This document shows, one piece after another, positions 6,038-11,086 of a stretch of DNA of 11,362 nt; within the stretch, counting starts at the first letter, position 1, and each line of letters opens with the position of its first letter. The position numbers and the translations under genes were made by a program. Source of the stretch: Candidatus Liptonbacteria bacterium. Its GTDB lineage: Bacteria; Patescibacteriota; Minisyncoccia; UBA6257; 2-01-FULL-56-20. The notes under the pieces are model-generated. The model was not told the DNA's origin and did no database searches. It was given only the letters and a program-made list of their open reading frames with translations. The DNA lies in contig JACRFR010000036.1 in NCBI GenBank assembly GCA_016212635.1, forward strand, positions 1-11,362, written 5' to 3'.

Positions 6038-6784
6038 ATGAGAAAGATATTTAGAGAAAATTCGCAGGTAGTCTACAAAGCAGTCATTTTCGACCTTCAC
6101 TACACGATCATACGGCCCTTCCCTTCTCGTGGAATTTTTTATCAAAGGGTGCTCAAAAAGTATGGATTCGATTTTCAACCGCGAATGATAAAAAGGGCTT
6201 TTAGCGAAACATGGAAAGAGTACGGTGATGAGAAGATTACTCGATCCTCATTGAAACATTACAAAAGGGCTAACATTGAAAATTGGTGGTTTGACTTTCA
6301 TTATTTAGCGTTTAAAAAACTGGGGTTGCGGGACAGAAAAGCAGCGAGATCAATTAATCGTGAAATTTCCAACTAGTTTTTTGGCAACCCCCGAATACAC
6401 AAAATGTATAGTGACGCAAGAAAAATCTTGCCGTTCTTAAAAGGGCGGAAAATAAAGCTTGCTCTAGCGACTAATAGCTACAGATCCACCAAACAAATAA
6501 TCGACTATTTTGGTCTGAGTAGATATTTCGATTACATTGCCATTTCTTGCAGCATCGGCATCAGCAAGGTCAATCCTAAATTGTACTTACTCATTGCAAA
6601 TAAATTCTCGCTAAAACCAAGTCAAATCTTATGTGTTGGCGATAGTTACCCCACGGACATTATGGGGGCTCGAAAAGCTGGCTGTGGCGCCGCAATCATT
6701 TATCGAAAGAAAGCGAGGGCTAAAAATAAATATGATTGTATTTATTTAAGCAATTTGAGCCAGATTAAGAACCTGCTTAGCTAG
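6038..6784 (+). pseudogene. HAD-superfamily hydrolase gene interrupted by an in-frame TAG
   Basis: One frame runs from ATG 6038 to TAG 6782-6784, broken only by a TAG at 6374-6376 (codon 113). The part before has motif I VIFDLHYTI (nucleophile D19; the second Asp of D-x-D is His 21) and a helical C1-type cap. The part after (from ATG 6404 as a separate frame) has motif II LALATNS (T145-S147), motif III SKVNPKLY (K177) and motif IV CVGDSYPTDIMGARKAG (D202, D207). Together they equal one HAD phosphatase of about 248 residues. The residues around the stop (REISN-stop-FFGNPRIHK) read through smoothly, so a point nonsense mutation or a sequencing error is more likely than a frameshift. The gene is clearly AT-richer than its neighbours. 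Its substrate is unknown; phosphorylated sugars or nucleotides are typical. Confidence 0.8.
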
Positions 6785-7282
6785 AGCATGTTCAAAAACC
6801 CCTCGCCAGACGGTGCAGCATGATGTTTGACATGGCAATATACACAACGCCTCACTATGGGTCGGGTAGCGTTCATGGTCCTTGGTAAGTCTGCGATAGA
6901 ATCCGAACCACCTGAACGTGCGCTCTACAACCCAGCGGCGGGGCAGGACTTTGAATATGCGCGCTTCATTTCTTTTGATAATGGAAATGGTAAGAGAAAA
7001 AGAATATTTCACGAGTAGGATGAGCTTCCCCGCATATCCTTGATCGGCAAATATGGTTTTGAGGCGGGAGAAGAGTTTTGCAGTTTCCCCTAGCACTCGC
7101 TCTGCCGCCACACGATCAGGAATCGAGGCATCGTGTACCACGATGTGAAGCAGGAGTCCCAATGTGTCAGTGACGATATGCCGCTTTCTGCCATTGACTT
7201 TCTTTGCCCCATCAAAGCCGGAAAAGCCAAGCGCAAAACGGGAAATAGCCCACGCTGGCGCGGGTCTTGGCAGGGGGCCGGG
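6784..7282 (-). mobile_element. Remnant of an IS5-family insertion sequence
   Basis: The remnant begins with GAGCATGTTCAAAAACC (6784-6800), like the terminal repeat of IS5-group elements, directly after CTAG at 6781-6784. CTAG is a target used by several IS5-group elements and here also contains the HAD stop codon. The other end has no matching inverted repeat: homology ends near repeat R2 at 7301. The element is therefore one-sided and immobile. Confidence 0.7.
6792..7282 (-). pseudogene. IS5-family DDE transposase, N-terminally truncated and frameshifted
   Basis: Translated on the minus strand, the fragment begins in unconserved residues and then reads GFDGAKKVNGRKRHIVTDTL (first G at nt 7219), the G-K-K-x-x-G-R-K-R-H-I block of IS5-type (IS1031/IS427-like) transposases. 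It continues with LKTIFADQGYAGK, holding the second catalytic Asp, and RRWVVERTFRWFGFYRRLTKDHE with the catalytic Glu. About 100 N-terminal residues, including the helix-turn-helix and probably the first Asp, are missing. Near the end the main frame departs at SEALCILPC. A one-base shift restores the usual ending VYIAMSNIMLHRLARGF with a stop at 6792-6794. There are at least two lesions, so it is not functional. Confidence 0.85.
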
Positions 7283-7300
7283 CTTAATTACAACACAAAT

Positions 7301-7372
7301 AATTTATCGTCCCGCCGAAGGCGGGCGGGCATCAGGCAAGATGTCCCGAGCGTAGAGGGACGACGATAAATT
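7301..7372. repeat. Repeat R2 copy A: inverted ends around a TCCCGAGC-type core
   Basis: AATTTATCGTC (7301-7311) and GACGATAAATT (7362-7372) are perfect 11-bp inverted ends. Inside are a CCCGCC-GAA-GGCGGG hairpin and the core CATCAGGCAAGATGTCCCGAGC. The core, the TTTATCGTC end and the preceding CAACACAA are shared with copy B at 8133-8207. TCCCGAGC...GAGGGA hairpins are a widespread class of small bacterial repeats. Its right end overlaps the start of R1 copy 2. Confidence 0.75.
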
Positions 7373-7507
7373 GGGGGAAAAGGAAACAGCACGAAGGGGC
7401 TAGGCTCAACCACAACGTGCCGTTTGAATATTCCAACATTCTGCAGAATGTTGGAATATTCTTCTTGGCCCCGCCAGGGAAAGGCGGAGGTTGATGATGA
7501 AAACGAT
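7370..7507 (+). repeat. Dispersed structured repeat R1, copy 2, with a perfect 36-bp palindrome
   Basis: It is homologous to 266-392: purine-rich head, outer stem GCACG (7389-7393)/CGTGC (7416-7420), a perfect 36-bp palindrome at 7426-7461 centred on CTGCAG, and a tail hairpin CCGCC-AGGGAAA-GGCGG. The stem differs from copy 1 by a paired change (G-C to A-T), so pairing is kept. About 10 bases are missing from the stem loop. The tail ends in GGAGG and ATGATGAAAACGAT, just upstream of the AbrB/RelE promoter. Confidence 0.85.
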
Positions 7508-7529
7508 TGCGGCATTTGCGAGTCCTTGA
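7494..7529 (+). other. Possible 11-codon leader peptide or gene-start relic
   Basis: GGAGG (7486-7490) is followed by ATGATG and a short frame MMKTIAAFASP-stop (7494-7529). The bases GATGATGAAAACGAT are identical to the start region of the secreted-protein gene at 10584-10570 (minus strand). It may be a relic of a similar signal-peptide start. A translated leader is possible but not supported. Confidence 0.25.
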
Positions 7530-7555
7530 CAGTTTCTGACGATCAGATAATCTGA
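7526..7555 (+). promoter_or_regulatory. Promoter and palindromic operator of the AbrB/RelE operon
   Basis: A consensus -35 TTGACA (7526-7531) is followed by GATAAT (7546-7551) at a short 14-base spacing. The -10 lies within the palindrome TCAGAT-A-ATCTGA (7543-7555), a good candidate for autorepression by the AbrB-like antitoxin or the toxin-antitoxin complex. Predicted transcription starts about 2 bases before ATG 7560, so the message would be nearly leaderless. Confidence 0.55.
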
Positions 7556-7559
7556 ATAT

Positions 7560-7844
7560 ATGACAGGGGTATCGGTTATAATAAAAGAGAGAATCGGACG
7601 AGTGGGGCAACGCCGCCAAGTGGTAATTCCGCGCGAGATGCTCGAAACCTTGAATATTCAAGAGGGGGACTTTGTGGCATTCAGCGAGCAGGTAAACGGC
7701 GTACTGATCAAGCCGAAACGCGTAGTAGATCCCGACGACGTCTTAACGCCGGAGGAGGCGAAGGCGGTTCGCAAGGGAATTAAACAGATTAAGGAGGGCC
7801 GATTCAAACTATGGCGCGACGTGAAGCATGAGCTGGGTCGTTAG
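7560..7844 (+). CDS. AbrB/SpoVT-like antitoxin
   Basis: The 94-aa protein has an N-terminal swapped-hairpin AbrB/SpoVT DNA-binding domain: VGQRRQVVIPREMLETLNIQEGDFV (residues 15-39) with the hallmark G-Q-x-x-I-P and L-x-I-x-x-G-D. A charged C-terminal tail (about 52-94, TPEEAKAVRKGIKQIKEGRF) is of the sort that wraps around a RelE/ParE toxin. Its gene precedes and overlaps the toxin by 17 bases, the usual antitoxin-first order. It is expected to neutralise the toxin and repress its own promoter; the palindrome over the -10 box supports this. The frame is intact with no lesion. Repeat R1 copy 2 lies directly upstream. No Shine-Dalgarno is seen, in keeping with a nearly leaderless message. Confidence 0.88.
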   Translation: MTGVSVIIKERIGRVGQRRQVVIPREMLETLNIQEGDFVAFSEQVNGVLIKPKRVVDPDDVLTPEEAKAVRKGIKQIKEGRFKLWRDVKHELGR

Positions 7845-8094
7845 GATCGCAGACGACGCCCAGTTATTCATCCAGGGCCTGCCCGACAAGGCCCGCCGCC
7901 AAGTTTCTCGCAGCATCAGCCAACTCGAAAACGATCCGTTCCAGGGAGATGTGAAACCTTTAGGGGGCAAGGCCTGGAAGGGCTGTTATCGCAAGCGCAC
8001 CGGTGATTATCGGATCATTTTCTTCGTGCATCACGAGCACCGGCTTGTCGATGTTTCCCGGGTACTGCTAAGATCGGAAAAAACATATCGTTGA
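7828..8094 (+). CDS. RelE/ParE-superfamily toxin
   Basis: The 88-aa protein has the typical size and order of type II RelE/ParE toxins: N-terminal strand WVVRIADDAQLFIQGLP, two helices (KARRQVSRSISQLEND), then the core DVKPLGGKAWKGCYRKRTGDYRIIFFV (41-67) and a final VDVSRVLLRSEKTYR. The K-x-L-x-G...Y-R-x-R-x-G-D-Y-R-[IV]-x-[FY] and the terminal R-x(3)-Y are family hallmarks. Basic residues in YRKRTGDYR and R82 with Y87 would be the candidate mRNA-cleaving residues if it is RelE-like; a gyrase-directed ParE role cannot be excluded. The start overlaps the antitoxin by 17 bases, suggesting coupling. It appears intact. R2 copy B, a MITE and a terminator follow. Confidence 0.88.
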   Translation: MSWVVRIADDAQLFIQGLPDKARRQVSRSISQLENDPFQGDVKPLGGKAWKGCYRKRTGDYRIIFFVHHEHRLVDVSRVLLRSEKTYR

Positions 8095-8132
8095 TCCCCG
8101 CCAGGCAAGGCGACCATTGCAACACAACCGTT

Positions 8133-8207
8133 TATCGTCATCAGGCAGGATGTCCCGAGCTCAGTCGAGGGGCAAGATGTCCCGAGCGTAGTCGAAAGAT
8201 GACGATA
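8133..8207. repeat. Repeat R2 copy B, with internal direct repeats
   Basis: TATCGTCATC (8133-8142) and GATGACGATA (8198-8207) are perfect inverted ends. Between them GATGTCCCGAGC occurs twice. The flank (ATTGCAACACAA) and core match copy A at 7301-7372. The two R2 copies bracket R1 copy 2 and the AbrB/RelE pair. Confidence 0.75.
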
Positions 8208-8208
8208 T

Positions 8209-8306
8209 GGGACTGTTGCCGAATAGCTATTTTGAGATTTCGACCCTTGGAAAATAAGGATTATTTTGGACAAAAACAGGCAAAAACGGCATTCGGCAAC
8301 AGTCCC
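8209..8306. mobile_element. 98-bp MITE with 16-bp inverted ends and a 5-bp target duplication
   Basis: GGGACTGTTGCCGAAT (8209-8224) and ATTCGGCAACAGTCCC (8291-8306) are perfect inverted repeats. GATAT flanks both ends (8204-8208 and 8307-8311). The AT-rich interior of about 66 bases has no coding capacity. The target is the last bases of R2 copy B, and the insertion also creates the palindrome CCCGATATATCGGG (8304-8317). The mobilising transposase is not in the window. Confidence 0.88.
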
Positions 8307-8329
8307 GATATATCGGGGAACTGGGGAAC

Positions 8330-8375
8330 AAAAAAACGCCGGGGACCTGGAGAAGGTCCAGGCGCGGCGTTTTTT
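8330..8375. terminator. Bidirectional intrinsic terminator
   Basis: The run AAAAAAA precedes ACGCC, an inner stem GGACCT (8343-8348)/AGGTCC (8354-8359), then GGCG repeats and TTTTTT (8370-8375). It works as a U-tailed hairpin in both directions. It lies after the AbrB/RelE operon (plus) and after the secreted-protein gene (minus, stop at 8469). Confidence 0.8.
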
Positions 8376-8412
8376 GAATTTTTCCCATGTGCCGCCGTGG
8401 GTGATGGCGGGC

Positions 8413-8450
8413 ACTTTGCCCCGTGGGAAGCGGGGGTTATGAAAACGATC
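8413..8450 (+). repeat. Partial third copy of the R1 tail
   Basis: TTTGCCCCGTGGGAAGCGGG onward through GGTTATGAAAACGAT aligns with the R1 copy 2 tail (7464-7507) with small gaps. It lies between the terminator and the secreted-protein stop. It is too short and diverged to be sure of. Confidence 0.4.
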
Positions 8451-8468
8451 CTTGGGTTTGTGCGCCGA

Positions 8469-10583
8469 CTAGGGGAGCCGGTAGGTGCGGGCCGATCCGC
8501 TCACTGTGATCGTGAGTTGGGTCGGTTCGGTCGCCGGGAGGGCGACCGGGGTCACAATGTTCACCTGGTAGAGACCAGGGGACCCCGAGACCTCACCCGC
8601 CCAAATCACTTCTGCGTCCAGCCCGTTGATCTGGGCCTGGACGCCGAAGTCGGGACCGTTCCCGAAGCCGATCGCGAAAAGCACGATCGGATCGCCGGCG
8701 GCCGTGGTGGCCACGGGCGAAACCTCCGCCCAGTCAGCTCGGAAAACTCGCAGCGCGCCGTCGGCTGTCGTGAGGAGCGACGGAGCGGCCGTAACTACCC
8801 GGATGAGGTAGTCGGTGCCGACCCTGTCGCCGCAGACCAACCGAAGCGTGTGGTTACCGAGCGGTGCGTCGGCTGGTACTCGGACGTTTGCCTGGCCGTT
8901 GCCCGAAAAAAGCATCGGGACGGGCAGGGAGCCGTCGAGCTCCGCGCGGCAGTCCGTGGAAGCGAAGTTCGACCCCCAGACCGTAAGAATCCCATTCGGG
9001 GAAACCTCGGCCAGGGGGGCGAACATGCCCCAGGGTTCCGTCAGAGCCGTGACGGTCGGCCGCGGTGCAGCCGCTACCACTTCGGTCACCGTGATGGTGA
9101 CCGGTCCGAGCTCGACGATGCTGGAGCCGTTGGTCAGCCGCAGGCGAACCTGGGCGGAACCAGCGGGCCAGTCGCTCGGGACAGTCGCGCGTACGGTGGA
9201 GCTGTCCACCGGGGTGCCCGCCAGGGGTCGGCCGTCCAGCACAACTTCATGCTGGATGTTAGAATCGGCGAAGCCAATTCCACACCCGGCCAACATCAGC
9301 TCCTTGCCTGACTCGACGGTGGCGGGGGATGGGGTGGTCAGGTTCGGCTTGTACAGCCGGACCCAGGACCCATCCACCAGCCCCACCTCGCCGAAGCAGG
9401 TGTGGGTGGCGAGGAGGCCGGGCTTGGCGCCGCCGATCTTTCTGCCGCTGACGGTGTCTCCTCTCGCGAGGATTGCCGTCACTGGCTCGCCGATCCTTGG
9501 CCAAGTCGCAACGCCGTCGAGGTCGGGCGGGTCGCCTCCGTTGGGCTGTCGGGTGCCGAGCCCAAAAAGGGAAAGCCCATCGCTGGCAACGTACTGGGCG
9601 AATGTTGTTGTAATGCCCGCGACAGCCACCCCGGCCTTGAACACAACTTGGCTCTCACCCGGCTTTTGGCCGAGAGAGACAAGTCTTGAGACCAAACCGC
9701 CGGTGGGGCTACCGGTGGTGCACCACGCCCACCCGTTTAGGTCGGCGGTGGCCTTGGTAACGCACCCATTCAGTAGTTCACCCTCGATGGCCCTCCCGTT
9801 CAAACCCAGGTCTTGGACCTGACCGGTTGCGCTGTTCCACCTACTTACGTCATATTCGGTGAACAGCAGGCCGAATCGGTCGAAGGCTGGTGGACGGAAG
9901 GATACAACTCTTGCCAGCCGAGGCTGGAACAAGAGCCGCATCTTCGTGCGGGGGAAGCCTGGCTCCGGCGAGAAGACACCGTAGCCGACTTGCCCAGATG
10001 ACGGATAGAAGACGTTGGTTTCCAGGACGATCCGCCCGGTCTGGGGGTCCGTGTCCGGGAAACCAATTGCTGTGATTTGACCCTGGCTGGTTTTACCATC
10101 CAGGCCAATCACGTCAACTGCTGCTTGGCCAGGTTCTGCAACCTTGGCGAAAGCGCTGGTCGTGAAATTCCACGACCAGGCCGCCTGGACGTCTTGGCTC
10201 GCACCCAGGGGGCGATGCCAGGCTCCGAAGGATATACTGCTGGCCCCCATTACAATCGGACCGTACATATAATCCCCGGAGGCGGGTATCGCCAGCTTGG
10301 CTGAAAAACCAAGCCGCAGATCTCCGTCCGAGACGACGGGGCGAAACGTTCCGTCCGCGCCACGGAAATGCAGGGCGGCCCGTCTAGTGAACGAGTCGAC
10401 CGCGAGCACGGCCACATGGCCGTTCCCACTGATCGAGAGTACCCCTGTGGGATACTCCGGCGTTACTACCTCTGCCCAGATCCCACGGTCGCGGGTGGGA
10501 GAGATTTGGCGAGTTGCTGCCGTTAACCCAGGCAACCAGGGGGCGCAAATAAGCGCCATTACAACCTGGATCGTTTTCATCAT
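8469..10583 (-). CDS. Secreted protein with IPT/TIG-like domains and a TIGR03437-like C-terminus
   Basis: The protein has 704 residues from ATG 10583, chosen over an in-frame TTG at 10598 because GAGG lies 9 bases upstream and MMKTIQVVMALICAPWLPGLTA is a clear Sec signal peptide. Residues about 25-400 are rich in G, W and beta-prone segments, with no recognised domain; a beta-propeller-like fold is possible. From about 420 there are tandem immunoglobulin-like units of IPT/TIG type (PTVTALTEPWG..., LTVWGSNF, QANVRVPADAPLGNHTLRL). The end, IVLFAIGFGNGP...VIWAGEVSGSPGLYQVNIVTP, matches the TIGR03437 (Solibacter-type) C-terminal domain, where GLYQVNVxVP is diagnostic. A role in adhesion or surface contact is likely, not shown. 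The gene is much GC-richer than its surroundings, which suggests acquisition. It has a promoter at 10756-10784 and a terminator at 8330-8375. Confidence 0.85.
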   Translation of the reverse strand: MMKTIQVVMALICAPWLPGLTAATRQISPTRDRGIWAEVVTPEYPTGVLSISGNGHVAVLAVDSFTRRAALHFRGADGTFRPVVSDGDLRLGFSAKLAIPASGDYMYGPIVMGASSISFGAWHRPLGASQDVQAAWSWNFTTSAFAKVAEPGQAAVDVIGLDGKTSQGQITAIGFPDTDPQTGRIVLETNVFYPSSGQVGYGVFSPEPGFPRTKMRLLFQPRLARVVSFRPPAFDRFGLLFTEYDVSRWNSATGQVQDLGLNGRAIEGELLNGCVTKATADLNGWAWCTTGSPTGGLVSRLVSLGQKPGESQVVFKAGVAVAGITTTFAQYVASDGLSLFGLGTRQPNGGDPPDLDGVATWPRIGEPVTAILARGDTVSGRKIGGAKPGLLATHTCFGEVGLVDGSWVRLYKPNLTTPSPATVESGKELMLAGCGIGFADSNIQHEVVLDGRPLAGTPVDSSTVRATVPSDWPAGSAQVRLRLTNGSSIVELGPVTITVTEVVAAAPRPTVTALTEPWGMFAPLAEVSPNGILTVWGSNFASTDCRAELDGSLPVPMLFSGNGQANVRVPADAPLGNHTLRLVCGDRVGTDYLIRVVTAAPSLLTTADGALRVFRADWAEVSPVATTAAGDPIVLFAIGFGNGPDFGVQAQINGLDAEVIWAGEVSGSPGLYQVNIVTPVALPATEPTQLTITVSGSARTYRLP

Positions 10584-10610
10584 CGAGGTAAACCTCAAAC
10601 TGGAGAGTAC

Positions 10611-10656
10611 GGGATGGGTAGAGAGTAGGGGGTAGCGAGTGGGGAGTAGGGTGGGG
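10611..10656 (+). repeat. G-run tract with quadruplex potential in the 5' leader of the secreted-protein gene
   Basis: Six runs of three or more G separated by short A/T-containing spacers lie between the promoter and start of the minus-strand secreted-protein gene. The G-rich strand is the template, so the leader RNA is C-rich. Units of AGTAGGG and GAGTGGGG recur. It is low-complexity DNA with possible quadruplex formation. Confidence 0.55.
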
Positions 10657-10755
10657 CAAAGACGCGAAGACTCCTAAAAGCCCAAAAGTGTATCCTGGGC
10701 CATACCATCCAATTTGAGGCTCACCTCGTGTTTTCAAAGATCTGCTAACGGGAAA

Positions 10756-10784
10756 AGTATAGCAGAAAAAAGCGGACTTGGCAA
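10756..10784 (-). promoter_or_regulatory. Promoter of the secreted-protein gene
   Basis: Minus-strand TTGCCA (10784-10779) and TATACT (10761-10756) are 17 bases apart, with TG in the extended -10 position (TGCTATACT). The predicted leader is about 165 bases and contains the G/C-run tract. Confidence 0.65.
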
Positions 10785-10813
10785 ATTGTGGGAAAATATG
10801 TGTAATTTATGGG

Positions 10814-10858
10814 TAGAAGTGAGAAGATAGAAGTGAGAAGTAGGGGGGGAGGAGGGGG
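10814..10858. repeat. Purine-rich tandem repeat
   Basis: TAGAAGTGAGAAG occurs twice (10814-10826, 10828-10840) with a 14-base period, followed by a G/A tract to 10858. It lies in the 500-base gene-free stretch 10584-11086. It is low-complexity spacer of unknown role. Confidence 0.65.
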
Positions 10859-10930
10859 ATAGAAAATTATTCTAAATTAACCTAATTATCCTAAGTGTTC
10901 ATGCTGGGTTGGAGCGGGTGATAATATCGG

Positions 10931-10968
10931 GAGGTCCGACCTCGGGGGGGGACGGACCTCGGGGAGGT
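10931..10968. repeat. GAGGTCCG inverted repeat with a G-rich loop
   Basis: GAGGTCCG (10931-10938) pairs with CGGACCTC (10953-10960) around a loop holding eight G. A second small hairpin ACCTC-GGG-GAGGT (10956-10968) overlaps it. The unit CGACCTCGGGG / GGACCTCGGGG is repeated. This is likely a short dispersed repeat. Confidence 0.6.
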
Positions 10969-10990
10969 AGTAGACCCCATGTCTGACAAG

Positions 10991-11019
10991 CCCCGTTAGA
11001 TACGAAGCATCTAACGGGG
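10991..11019. repeat. CCCCGTTAGAT hairpin, bare form of the 716-817 element ends
   Basis: CCCCGTTAGAT (10991-11001) and ATCTAACGGGG (11009-11019) form a perfect 11-bp stem with loop ACGAAGC. The core CCCGTTAGA/TCTAACGGG is the same as the inverted ends of the MITE at 716-817. No U tract follows, so it is more likely a repeat than a terminator. TTATCCACT (11028-11036) follows. Confidence 0.75.
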
Positions 11020-11045
11020 TAAACAGTTATCCACTAATGGGTAAG

Positions 11046-11075
11046 TTTGTTTTCGCCACCACGCGCGGGTATAAT
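11046..11075 (+). promoter_or_regulatory. Promoter with consensus -10 before the last gene
   Basis: TATAAT (11070-11075) is a perfect -10. The -35 is weak (TTTGTT at 11046-11051 or TTGTTT one base on). The predicted start near 11082 lies after ATG 11078 and 5 bases before ATG 11087, so the message would be nearly leaderless. Confidence 0.5.
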
Positions 11076-11086
11076 AAATGGAATTC

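Noticed and set aside
6374..6376. TAG as a recoded sense codon
   Set aside because: Other genes here end at TAG (the methyltransferase, the 3276-4298 gene and the HAD gene itself), and the recoding known to me in this group of bacteria concerns TGA.
7301..8306. CRISPR array
   Set aside because: The repeats differ in length and type, are not regularly spaced and have inverted ends; no cas genes are present.
8091..9311. 406-aa plus-strand frame, and another of 335 aa at 8815-9822
   Set aside because: Both lie antisense to the GC-rich secreted-protein gene. Their composition (R, G, S and P rich, no domains) is that of a shadow frame, while the minus strand has a signal peptide, IPT/TIG-like units and a TIGR03437-like end.
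10991..11019. Rho-independent terminator
   Set aside because: The stem is strong, but it is followed by TAAACAG rather than a U tract, no gene ends before it on the plus strand, and its core matches the MITE ends at 716-817.
11028..11036. DnaA box / replication origin
   Set aside because: TTATCCACT is close to a DnaA box, but there is no cluster, no dnaA or dnaN neighbour, and the same 9-mer occurs in decayed DNA at 1067.
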